From the NCBI GenBank assembly GCA_016218475.1, contig JACREB010000021.1:1-37013 (forward strand): a DNA stretch of 37,013 nt, given 5' to 3'. This stretch comes from Nitrosomonadales bacterium (lineage in GTDB: Bacteria > Pseudomonadota > Gammaproteobacteria > Burkholderiales > Gallionellaceae). Numbering within the stretch: the stretch's first letter is position 1; each line of letters begins with the position of its first letter. Below are positions 29,522 through 36,877 of the stretch, one piece after another. The notes beneath the pieces are model-generated. The model was not told the origin of the DNA. It searched no databases and saw nothing but the letters and a program-made list of their open reading frames with translations. The translations under genes and the position numbers were made by a program.

Positions 29522-30766
29522 GTTGCATACACGGATGTGCGGCGTATGCGCTACGCGGTGGATTTTGGCTTGACCATTTGGCGGTTTACAGCCTTGCCCG
29601 AATACCTGTCTCGTATCAACAGAACCACTCCGCACCCCCAACCTGCCCGCCAGCTCACGGCCTATCGTTTCCCCCAGCAACACCGGAACTGCATTCCCTA
29701 TCTGGCGCATCGCCTCGCCCCATGCGCCTTTGATGACGAAGCTATCGGGAAATGTCTGTATCCGTTTTGCCTCGCACACCGTGAAATAGCGGACGCTGCC
29801 ATCCGGGTAGCGGATCATGTTTTCTCCGCCGGGAACGCCGTGGCCTCCCGCCTTGATGGTTTTTGCGGGCCAGTCAATATCGCTGCCGGTGTGGCCGGGA
29901 TAGGTGCGTGCGCCGTCGTGGAAGATATGGTCGTCAATGCTGTGTCGGGTTTCCGGATCGGGGATGCCTTGCAGTGCATCCCTGACCGTGCGCCAGGGCT
30001 GTTGCTCCGGCTCGAACATGCCGTACTTGTCTTTCAAGCGAACAATTTTTTCTTGCAAAAGCTCAGTCATCGGCATGCGTTCTGCTTTCGGCACATGGTG
30101 GCGCTTCCAATATTCGCCTGTTACATACATTTCCCAAAGCAATCGGTCTTCGGAATGCGTCTCTGCTGGGAACGACCAAGGCGCACCAATGTTGGCTCTC
30201 GTGCCTACGATAACTACCCGTTCCCGCGTTTGCGGGACACCGTAATTGGCCGCGTTGATTAGCTTGAACGAGACGTCGTATTTTGTTCCGGCGTAGGGAA
30301 GCTGGCCGATGCTGCGAAGGTCGCGCAAATGATCTTTCCAGTCTGTGCCGTGCTTGGCAATAAATCCGGGGTAGGTGAGCCGCAGGATGATGTACTCGAA
30401 ATAATCCGCAAAGGATGCCCTGAGCAAGCCTTTGACGTTTTCGAATACAAAAGCTTTGGGAGTGAGTTGTTCAATCGCCCGGATTGCATAGGGGAACATG
30501 TCGCGGCTATCTTGATCCGCTTTATGTTTGCCGCCCAACGAGAAGGGTTGGCAAGGCGGGCCACCTGCCACGACGTCAACATCGCTCAGGGCATCAAGGT
30601 CAAAATCTTTGATGTCTCCAAAGTAAACTTTTTTCGCATCAAAGTTTTCGTAGAGCGACGCGCAGGCGTGCTTGTTAAATTCCACAAATGCGGAATGCTG
30701 GAAACCGGCAAGTTCCAGCCCTTTAGCTAGTCCGCCCGCTCCGGAAAATATCTCCAGTGACTTCAT
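29501..30766 (-). CDS. DNA (cytosine-5) methyltransferase, Eco29kI-like partner
   Basis: The 421-aa enzyme has motif I SLEIFSGAGGLAKGLELAGF, motif IV GGPPCQPFS (Cys72), motif VI FENVKG, motif VIII NYGVPQTRERVVIVG and a long variable region. It ends RQIGNAVPVLLGE. ATG 30766 is chosen because it overlaps the upstream Eco29kI-like endonuclease stop (ATGA, 30763-30766). That is the R-then-M arrangement known for Eco29kI; the ORF track's 39 extra residues lie inside the R gene. The predicted target by association is CCGCGG. It looks intact although its endonuclease is broken. Confidence 0.85.
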   Translation of the reverse strand: MKSLEIFSGAGGLAKGLELAGFQHSAFVEFNKHACASLYENFDAKKVYFGDIKDFDLDALSDVDVVAGGPPCQPFSLGGKHKADQDSRDMFPYAIRAIEQLTPKAFVFENVKGLLRASFADYFEYIILRLTYPGFIAKHGTDWKDHLRDLRSIGQLPYAGTKYDVSFKLINAANYGVPQTRERVVIVGTRANIGAPWSFPAETHSEDRLLWEMYVTGEYWKRHHVPKAERMPMTELLQEKIVRLKDKYGMFEPEQQPWRTVRDALQGIPDPETRHSIDDHIFHDGARTYPGHTGSDIDWPAKTIKAGGHGVPGGENMIRYPDGSVRYFTVCEAKRIQTFPDSFVIKGAWGEAMRQIGNAVPVLLGETIGRELAGRLGVRSGSVDTRQVFGQGCKPPNGQAKIHRVAHTPHIRVCNLTGNNK

Positions 30767-31403
30767 GGCTTGCGCCCGATATTTTTGAAGTGATTTTTGA
30801 CTCTGGAAAGGATGGCGCTTTCTTCTGCACGAGCGCCATTGCATTTTTCTGCCCAAGCTCGACCCGGATGAATCACATCCCAATCTGATTTGGCTTGTTC
30901 GTATCTGCCGCTGCCGGGATCGTGGTTGCCGAAGCCATCCACGGCAGTAGCGGCATGTTCAATTTGATTAGCGCGGCTTCGATAGTGCTGATCATGTCTG
31001 AACTGGCATCCTCGAAAATAACAAAACGACAACTGAAGTCCTTGATCTCCAGCCCTTGAGCAGCGCCGATATTTCGACTGTGTTCCCGCAGGCGGCTAAA
31101 CAGTTCTTTGGATTGATCGAGCTGATTGTCGGAGATCCTCGCCTGTCGCCAACCCTTTGGTACAACCTTGCCGACATATATCGGGCAACTGTAAGACAGG
31201 CGATTCAGATCCGCATATTTTTTGTAGACTGGATTTTTGCCTGTGTAATAGATGGCGTAAACTCCAGTGCCAAGGAAAGACTCTGGCGGGGGCAGCGTGT
31301 GTACGGGAGTGCCGTTAAAGAACCTGATAGCGTCTTTGACGAGCTCGGCAAAAGCGTCGTTTTTGTATACGTGCTCACTTCTGTCGAAAGCTTTTGATTT
31401 CAT
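30763..31403 (-). pseudogene. Eco29kI-family GIY-YIG restriction endonuclease, frameshifted
   Basis: Frame 1 (31403 downward) gives the GIY-YIG core: GTGVYAIYYTG with Tyr49, CPIYVGK with Tyr76, SRLREHSR with Arg104 and His108, IEAALI with Glu142. As I recall, these are the Eco29kI catalytic positions. After NMPLLPW (residue 155) the frame turns to nonsense (MASATTIPAAADT). The true C-terminus, VDGFGNHDPGSGRYEQAKSDWDVIHPGRAW, is read in another frame, ending at 30763. The whole is 641 nt, one short of a multiple of three, and about the 214-aa family length. The break falls where catalytic Asn154 is expected. A sequencing error is possible. Confidence 0.8.
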
Positions 31404-31443
31404 ATTTTAAAGCAAAATGGCCAAGAAAAAGTTGGGGCGTGAA

Positions 31444-31809
31444 TCACTCGCGCGCCGGGTCAATCACACTCACCACGCGCGCGACGATTTCGCCTGTTGT
31501 CGCCTCGTCCAGCGTTTCGACGTATTCCGCCGAACCCGCGCGGGTTCTGGCTTCCAGGTCAAACGTGCGCACCTGGTTGCAAACGGCGACACCGTTGGTA
31601 TCGTGCCCGCTCACCGCAACTGTCAGTCCCATCTCGCGCATGGCCGCGCCGCCGCTGGTGATCGGAACCAGCATGGCGACGCCGAGCGCGTTGATTTCTT
31701 TCGGGGTGATAACGACGAAGCGATGCCGGTCTTTCATTTCGCGTCCCGCAACCGGATTGGGATTCACCCAGTAGACATCGCCCTGCTGTGGGACGCGGCG
31801 GCGGATCAT
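31444..31809 (-). CDS. MazF/ChpB-like (PemK family) endoribonuclease toxin
   Basis: The 121-aa protein begins PQQGDVYWVNPNPVAGREMKDRHRFVVITPKEIN and has VPITSGG, CNQVRTFDL and VETLDEAT in the order found in ChpB and PemK toxins. Family members cleave mRNA at short motifs. The ORF track start (32139) reads through the antitoxin in the wrong frame; ATG 31809 overlaps the antitoxin stop by 4 bp. The toxin end is 40 bp upstream of the Eco29kI-like endonuclease gene, the border of the defence island. Confidence 0.85.
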   Translation of the reverse strand: MIRRRVPQQGDVYWVNPNPVAGREMKDRHRFVVITPKEINALGVAMLVPITSGGAAMREMGLTVAVSGHDTNGVAVCNQVRTFDLEARTRAGSAEYVETLDEATTGEIVARVVSVIDPARE

Positions 31810-32072
31810 GCGATCTCGCGACCTACCGGTTCGCCTTCCAGCGCCCAGGCCGTTTCGGCATTGAGCTTGGCAATTTTTGCGGGGGTGACGTCCTGCAGTA
31901 GCTCGTGGAGGGAATAGCGGCGTTTGTTGGCCGCAGGACGCGCCGTCAGAACCCCCTCGGACACGTTCAACTCCAGCTTGCTGCCCACTTCGATGTGGAG
32001 CATTTGCATCATATTTGCCGGAATGGTGACGACGGCAGCACCGCCTTGTTTGCGCACATTTACGGTTGTCAT
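31806..32072 (-). CDS. MazE/ChpS-like antitoxin (AbrB fold)
   Basis: The 88-aa protein has an N-terminal swapped-hairpin DNA-binding domain (VNVRKQGGAAVVTIPANMMQMLHIEVGSKLELNVSEG). Its C-terminal tail contains RRYSLHELLQ, typical of ChpS/PemI antitoxins, and neutralises the toxin. CAGGAGG lies 5 bp before ATG 32072. The first gene of the pair, it probably represses its own promoter. Confidence 0.87.
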   Translation of the reverse strand: MTTVNVRKQGGAAVVTIPANMMQMLHIEVGSKLELNVSEGVLTARPAANKRRYSLHELLQDVTPAKIAKLNAETAWALEGEPVGREIA

Positions 32073-32097
32073 GGCATCCTCCTGTTTGTGGTTGCAC

Positions 32098-32126
32098 TTT
32101 GTAGCACTTTTGGATGCACGGTGCAA
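32098..32126 (-). promoter_or_regulatory. Promoter of the ChpS/ChpB-like pair
   Basis: On the minus strand, TTGCAC (32126-32121) and TACAAA (32103-32098) are separated by 17 bp. A repeated AAGTGC flanks the -10 (AAAAGTGCTACAAAGTGC), a possible antitoxin site. The promoter lies between the pyrC' stop and the antitoxin start. Confidence 0.55.
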
Positions 32127-32148
32127 GCTCCAATGCCAAACGCTCCCG

Positions 32149-33423
32149 TCAGCCCTGATAAACAATCTGCCCATCGAGCAGCGTATAACGCACCCGGCCC
32201 TGCATCTCGTAGCCGTTGAATGGTGTGTTTTTTCCCTGGCTCTTCAGCGCGGAAGGTTCGACTTTCCAGCTTGTCTTCGGGTCGAACATACAGATGTCCG
32301 CATGTGCGCCAACCGACAAGTGGCCTATCTTCTGCCCCAGCAATTGCGCGGGATTGATGGTCACGCGGGATAGAGCATCCAGCAGCGGCACCTTGTCCTG
32401 TTCCGCCCATTTCAGCACCAGCGGCAGCAGAAGCTCCAGGCCAGTTGCGCCCGCTTCGGCTTCTGCGAACGGCAACTGTTTGGCATCGTCATCCACCGGG
32501 GAATGATTGGAGCAGACCGCGTCAATCGTGCCATCCAACAGCCCGGCGCGCAACGCTTCCTTGTCGCGCAGGCTGCGCAGCGGCGGAACCAGATGGCAAT
32601 TGGAATCGAAAAACCCGATGTCCATTTCGGTCAGGTGCACATGGTTCATCGACACATCGCAGGTCACCGCCAGCCCATCACGCTTGGCGGTGCGCACCAT
32701 TTCCACGCCCGCCGCGCTGGAGAGGCGGCAGATATGCAGGATCACGCCGGTCTCTCGCGCCAGTTGCAGCATGGTCGAAAGCGCGATGGTCTCGGCGCAT
32801 ACCGGGATGACGGGCAGGCCGCAACGAGTCGCCACTTCGCCGTCGTGCGCCACGCCGTCCTTGGCGAGAAAGCTGTCCTGCGGACGCAGCCATACGCGGT
32901 AGCCGAAGGTCGCCGCATATTGCATGGCGCGCATCAACACCCTTGTGTCGGTCAGCGGCGCATCGGCTTGGCTGAAGGCCTTGCAGCCTGCGTCCGTCAG
33001 CTCGATCATCTCGGTGAGTTCCGCGCCTTTCAGGCCGTAAGTCAAGGCGCCGACCGGGAACACGCGCGCCTGATTCAGCGAGCGGGCGCGGTGCTTGAGC
33101 ATCTCCACCAGACCCGGCTCGTCCAGCGGAGGGTCGGTATCGGGCAGGCAGGACAGCGAGGTGACGCCGCCCGCCACCGCCGCGGTCATCTCGGATTCCA
33201 GCGTGGCCTTGTATTCGTAACCCGGCTCGCGCAAACGCGCGGCGACATCCACCAGTCCCGGCATCACGACCAGCCCGCCGGCATCGATTACCTGCTCCGC
33301 GACGAAACCTTGCGGCGCTGTGCCGATGGCGACAATGCGCCGCTCGGCGATGAACACGTCCTGCTGCGCGTCGATGTTGTTTTTCGGGTCGATCAGGCGA
33401 CCGTTTTTGATGTGGACGTTCAT
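32149..33423 (-). CDS. pyrC': Dihydroorotase-like PyrC' (predicted inactive, ATCase partner)
   Basis: The 424-aa amidohydrolase-fold protein is of the PyrC/PyrX type. The metal motif normally read DxHxHLREPG is here [10 protein letters not shown], so both first-shell His residues are missing. The later site reads [11 protein letters not shown] rather than the active enzyme's CSDHAPH. This matches the inactive pDHO of Pseudomonas, which serves as structural partner of ATCase. An active dihydroorotase must be encoded elsewhere. Start 33423 overlaps the pyrB stop by 4 bp. The 637-aa ORF in the track is this gene plus a pyrB shadow, not a fusion. Confidence 0.88.
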   Translation of the reverse strand: MNVHIKNGRLIDPKNNIDAQQDVFIAERRIVAIGTAPQGFVAEQVIDAGGLVVMPGLVDVAARLREPGYEYKATLESEMTAAVAGGVTSLSCLPDTDPPLDEPGLVEMLKHRARSLNQARVFPVGALTYGLKGAELTEMIELTDAGCKAFSQADAPLTDTRVLMRAMQYAATFGYRVWLRPQDSFLAKDGVAHDGEVATRCGLPVIPVCAETIALSTMLQLARETGVILHICRLSSAAGVEMVRTAKRDGLAVTCDVSMNHVHLTEMDIGFFDSNCHLVPPLRSLRDKEALRAGLLDGTIDAVCSNHSPVDDDAKQLPFAEAEAGATGLELLLPLVLKWAEQDKVPLLDALSRVTINPAQLLGQKIGHLSVGAHADICMFDPKTSWKVEPSALKSQGKNTPFNGYEMQGRVRYTLLDGQIVYQG

Positions 33424-34376
33424 ACCTTCACCCCTGCCAACATGCTCATCACCGCCATGCGCACCGCGATGCCAAATGTGACCTGCGGCAGGATCACCGA
33501 ATGCGAGCCGTCCGCCACGCTGGAGTCGATCTCCACACCTCGATTCATCGGCCCCGGATGCATGACGATGGCATCTTGTTTCGCCAGCGCCAGCCGCTCC
33601 TGCGTCAGGCCGTAATACTTGAAATATTCTTGTGCCGACGGCAGTAGCGCGCCTGTCATGCGCTCGTTCTGCAAGCGCAGCATCATCACCACGTCGACAT
33701 CTTTCAAGCCCTGCGCCATGTCGTGATAGACCCGCACGCCGAGATGTTCCACCATCGCCGGTAACAGCGTTTTGGGTGCGATGACGCGCACTTCCGGTAC
33801 GCCGAGCGTGGTCAGCGCGTGGATCTGCGAGCGCGCCACGCGCGAATGCAGCACGTCGCCGACGATCGCCACGCGCAGGTTGTGGAATTCCTTCTTGTAG
33901 TGGCGGATGGTGAACATGTCCAGCAGCGCCTGGGTGGGGTGGGCATGGCGTCCGTCGCCGGCGTTGATGACATGCACATCCGGTGCGACATGCCGGGCGA
34001 TGAAATGCGCCGCGCCGCTCTGCGCGTGGCGCACCACGAACATGTCGGCGTGCATCGCGCACAGGTTGTCCACGGTATCCAGCAGGGTCTCGCCCTTGCT
34101 GGTGGAAGATGAGCCGATGTTGAGGTTGACCACATCCGCCGACAGGCGCTTGGCGGCGATCTCGAAGGTGGTGCGGGTGCGGGTGCTGTTTTCAAAAAAT
34201 ACGTTGAATACCGACTTGCCGTGCAGCAGCGGGACTTTTTTGATTTCGCGCCCTTCGGCAACATCGAGAAACGTCGCCGCCTTGTCGAGGATGTTGCGCA
34301 CGATGCCGACCGGTAAGCCCTCGGTGGTCAGCAGGTGCTGGAGTTCGCCGTGTTTATTGAGTTGCGGATTTTTCAT
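33420..34376 (-). CDS. pyrB: Aspartate carbamoyltransferase catalytic subunit
   Basis: The 318-aa enzyme makes N-carbamoyl-aspartate in pyrimidine synthesis. It has carbamoyl phosphate motifs [12 protein letters not shown] and [14 protein letters not shown], and Asp-domain motifs [11 protein letters not shown] and [11 protein letters not shown]. It is coupled by ATGA overlaps to ruvX upstream and pyrC' downstream. No pyrR lies between ruvX and pyrB, although one is often found there in related bacteria. Confidence 0.96.
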   Translation of the reverse strand: MKNPQLNKHGELQHLLTTEGLPVGIVRNILDKAATFLDVAEGREIKKVPLLHGKSVFNVFFENSTRTRTTFEIAAKRLSADVVNLNIGSSSTSKGETLLDTVDNLCAMHADMFVVRHAQSGAAHFIARHVAPDVHVINAGDGRHAHPTQALLDMFTIRHYKKEFHNLRVAIVGDVLHSRVARSQIHALTTLGVPEVRVIAPKTLLPAMVEHLGVRVYHDMAQGLKDVDVVMMLRLQNERMTGALLPSAQEYFKYYGLTQERLALAKQDAIVMHPGPMNRGVEIDSSVADGSHSVILPQVTFGIAVRMAVMSMLAGVKV

Positions 34377-34894
34377 ACGATCAGCCCTGCTGCGGGTTCA
34401 TCAAAATAAGCCTGCAAAATTTGCTGCGCGGCGTATTGGTCGATGAGGGTTTTTTGCTTCTTGCCATGGACGCCTCCCTCGTTTAACTGCGCGCTTGCAG
34501 AGTGCGAAGTATAACGCTCATCGACTAATATCACCGGCAAATTAAACCGCCCCTTGAGGCGGTTGGCAAAGCGGCGGCATAACGCGGTCAGCTCGTGCGG
34601 CGTGCCATCGTCGTTGCACGGCAAGCCGACCACCAGCGCGCCCGGCTGCCATTCGTCGAGCAACGCCGCTATTTTAGCAAAGCGCGCAACGGTTTTTTCG
34701 TCGGTAATAGTGGTCAGCGGGTTGGCTTGGCGCAGCAGGGTATTGCCTGTGGCGACGCCGATGCGTTTGGTGCCGAAATCGAATGCGAGAAGCGTTACAG
34801 AGGACAGATGACAGAGGGCAGATGACAGAGTGTTGTTGCTACGCGATTCTTTCTGTTTTCTGTCTTCTGTCTTCTGTACTCTGGTGTCAGGCAT
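34373..34894 (-). CDS. ruvX: RuvX/YqgF-family RNase H-fold nuclease
   Basis: The 173-aa protein's family core starts [17 protein letters not shown] and has [20 protein letters not shown] and [14 protein letters not shown]. Members act in Holliday-junction resolution or 16S rRNA maturation. Before the core, about 32 residues ([14 protein letters not shown]...LCHLSSV) come from a TEDRGQK/LSSV repeat, so the native start is displaced. ATG 34894 overlaps the algH stop by 8 bp and is the only sensible start downstream of algH. Confidence 0.9.
   Translation of the reverse strand: MPDTRVQKTEDRKQKESRSNNTLSSALCHLSSVTLLAFDFGTKRIGVATGNTLLRQANPLTTITDEKTVARFAKIAALLDEWQPGALVVGLPCNDDGTPHELTALCRRFANRLKGRFNLPVILVDERYTSHSASAQLNEGGVHGKKQKTLIDQYAAQQILQAYFDEPAAGLIV
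34797..34883 (-). repeat. TEDRGQK/LSSV-type repeat forming the RuvX N-terminus
   Basis: Arms AGAGGACAGATGACAGAGGG and CTGTCTTCTGTCTTCTGTAC pair around a loop (GTTGTTGCTACGCGATTC). It has the same arms as the prlC insertion at 23152-23278 but a different loop. It encodes most of the RuvX N-terminal extension. Confidence 0.8.
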
Positions 34895-35447
34895 GTCCGA
34901 CACCTTCCGCCAGCGAAGCATAATCCACCCCAAACAAGGCCATCGCGGCGGGTAGCCGGTCTTCCGGCGGCAAGTCGAATATGATGTGTTCGGATGCCGG
35001 CATCGTCAGCCATGCGTTTTCGGTCATCTCGTGCTCCAGTTGCCCCTGCGCCCAGCCCGCATAGCCCAGCGTGATGATCAAATTACGCGGCCCACGACCT
35101 TCGCCGACCGCTTCCAGAATATCCTTGGACGTTGTCAGTGATAGCCTGTCGTTGATGCGCAGTGTGGACTGCCAGTTTCCCTGCATGTCATGCAACACGA
35201 AGCCTCGCTCGGTCTGCACCGGGCCGCCGAAATGCACCGGCATTTTTTCAAGTTTGGGTTGATGCAGCGGGATGTTGATCTGGCTGAACATTTCGCCCAG
35301 CGTCAGGCTGATCGGGCGATTCAATACGATACCCAATGCGCCGTTCTCGTTGTGCTCGCATATGTAGGTCAGCGTACCGGCAAAAAATCCCTCCTGCATG
35401 GCTGGCATGGCAATCAGGAAATGATGGGTAAGATTGAAATCGGACAT
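34887..35447 (-). CDS. algH: YqgE/AlgH family protein
   Basis: The 186-aa protein of the UPF0301/DUF179 family has NLTHHFLIAMPAMQEGFFAGTLTYICEHNENGALGIVLNRP, HFGGPVQTERGFVLH, LGYAGWAQGQLEHEM and NAWLTMPA. The molecular role is poorly defined; it was named for alginate regulation in Pseudomonas. ATG 35447 gives the family N-terminus; the track start adds 23 residues. It is the first gene of algH-ruvX-pyrB-pyrC'. Confidence 0.92.
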   Translation of the reverse strand: MSDFNLTHHFLIAMPAMQEGFFAGTLTYICEHNENGALGIVLNRPISLTLGEMFSQINIPLHQPKLEKMPVHFGGPVQTERGFVLHDMQGNWQSTLRINDRLSLTTSKDILEAVGEGRGPRNLIITLGYAGWAQGQLEHEMTENAWLTMPASEHIIFDLPPEDRLPAAMALFGVDYASLAEGVGHA

Positions 35448-35493
35448 GGCCCCATTGTAACTGCCCAGGCAATGTCGCACAATTAACGCGGAT

Positions 35494-36126
35494 TTACGGC
35501 TGGCTGGGCAATTCATCCTGTTCGGGCAAATTCAGCCGCCCCAACACCTGCCAGGCCAGACTACGGCAAACATTGTTCAGCATTGTCGGCAGATTGGGAG
35601 GCACCTGATCTTCCAATAGCAGTTTGCTGGCGCTCACCGCATACACGGGATCGAGCAGGCGCGGACGATAATCCTGCATCATTTCGTCCAGCGTGCGTTC
35701 AGCGGCCATCTGTTGCCACGGATTGGTCGGCCATTGTGATGGGATGCCGTATGCTTCCGGGAAGGCATCGAGATCGTTGCACACCGTGCGAATATCCTCG
35801 TGCGATTCGCGGAATGGCAGCAGTACAAAACCCGACATCTCATAAAACTTTCGATCCATTTCAGGGCGGTTGCCGCCGCCGTCAATGACCGCCAACCACT
35901 TCGGCCTGGATTCCAGTTTGTCGATAATTTCTTGCAATTTGTCGGGAGATCGCCCGTCGAGCGGTGTATAGCGGCGGATTCCCCGCGACAGCGGATCGCG
36001 TGCGGCATCGGTGAGCACGGCAATCGAGCGCTTGCCGAGCAACCCGAGGCCGTGGCACAACATGTGCGTAATACTGGTTTTACCGGTGCCCCCCTTGTTG
36101 CCGATTACACAAATTATTCTTTCCAT
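35494..36126 (-). CDS. ParA/MinD-like P-loop ATPase
   Basis: The 210-aa protein has a deviant Walker A at the N-terminus (ICVIGNKGGTGKTSITHMLC). Its Walker B-like strand is WLAVIDGGGNR, where standard ParA proteins have DxPP. No ParB, MipZ partner or conjugation gene is near. START ATG 36126 has GAAGGAAAGC upstream and the motif at the usual distance; the track start is 10 codons earlier. The role is unknown, perhaps positioning or regulation. It is not obviously in the algH operon (46-bp gap). Confidence 0.75.
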   Translation of the reverse strand: MERIICVIGNKGGTGKTSITHMLCHGLGLLGKRSIAVLTDAARDPLSRGIRRYTPLDGRSPDKLQEIIDKLESRPKWLAVIDGGGNRPEMDRKFYEMSGFVLLPFRESHEDIRTVCNDLDAFPEAYGIPSQWPTNPWQQMAAERTLDEMMQDYRPRLLDPVYAVSASKLLLEDQVPPNLPTMLNNVCRSLAWQVLGRLNLPEQDELPSQP

Positions 36127-36158
36127 GCTTTCCTTCGTCAGCACAATTGCACGCACTA

Positions 36159-36216
36159 AGAGCCTATTTCAGTAGGTTTCATGTCCCGGGGTATGAAACC
36201 TACTGGAATAGGCTCT
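36159..36216. repeat. 58-bp palindrome, copy 1 (downstream of fliW)
   Basis: AGAGCCTATTTCAGTAGG...TGAAACCTACTGGAATAGGC pairs over about 24 bp around TGTCCCGGGGT. A second copy (36817-36873) lies upstream of fliW. Confidence 0.85.
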
Positions 36217-36265
36217 AAATCCAAATACCGGTTAATCAATAATCACCCGCAGGCTGAAAAAGATT

Positions 36266-36715
36266 TCATGAGCCATTGCCGGACAGTATTTTTTGCATCC
36301 CGATGCGGGATTTGGTGTTGATCAGGATGGGTGCGGCGATATTCACATACATGTTCCCCGCGACTCTTTTGAGTTCATTTTGCGGGGTGTCATTTTTGAC
36401 CGACAATACCGTCAGCACCAGAATATCGGACGGATCGTCGAGTTTAATTTCGGCAACTTCCTCGTCGGTCAACGTCAGGTTGTAATTAAAGCCGGATAAT
36501 GTCGGGTCCGTTAACGGCAGTGATACATCGCCATCGTCCATTGACAGGAGATAAACAACCTTACCGTTTAACAAATTACCATGGTCGTCAATTTCATGAA
36601 ACAGTTTCCATCTTGTGCAATTCTCAAAGCCGGGTATCCCTTTGGGGAATGTAATGATTTGGGCGGGGTCAATACTTAGTTCGCCAAATCGTGTTTTTAT
36701 CCTGATATTCGCCAT
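36266..36715 (-). CDS. fliW: Flagellar assembly factor FliW
   Basis: The 149-aa protein has family motifs FGELSIDPAQIITFPKGIPGFE, LSMDDGDVSLPL, DILVLTVLSV and MYVNIAAPILINTKSRIGMQ. FliW binds flagellin and the regulator CsrA, relieving CsrA repression of flagellin translation. No csrA or flagellin gene is in this window. It is flanked on both sides by the same palindrome. The length is normal for the family. Confidence 0.93.
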   Translation of the reverse strand: MANIRIKTRFGELSIDPAQIITFPKGIPGFENCTRWKLFHEIDDHGNLLNGKVVYLLSMDDGDVSLPLTDPTLSGFNYNLTLTDEEVAEIKLDDPSDILVLTVLSVKNDTPQNELKRVAGNMYVNIAAPILINTKSRIGMQKILSGNGS

Positions 36716-36816
36716 AGCTCACGCCCCCAGGTTGTTAATATTAACGGCACATAACGGATTTTCCCGCTATCCAACGTGCGTGTAAAGGCTTTTGCTCTAT
36801 TTCTGGTTGTATATTT

Positions 36817-36873
36817 AGAGCCTATGTCAGTAGGTTTCATGCGCGGGGCATGAAACCTACTGAAATAGGCTCT
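36817..36873. repeat. 57-bp palindrome, copy 2 (upstream of fliW)
   Basis: AGAGCCTATGTCAGTAGG...TGAAACCTACTGAAATAGGC forms the same stem as copy 1, with a different loop (GCGCGGGGC). The gap 36716-37013 otherwise holds only the terminal dispersed repeat. Confidence 0.85.
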
Positions 36874-36877
36874 TAGT

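Noticed and set aside
32149-34062. Apparent 637-aa ORF suggesting a pyrB-pyrC fusion
   Set aside because: The first 213 residues are pyrB read in the wrong frame; the two genes merely overlap by ATGA.
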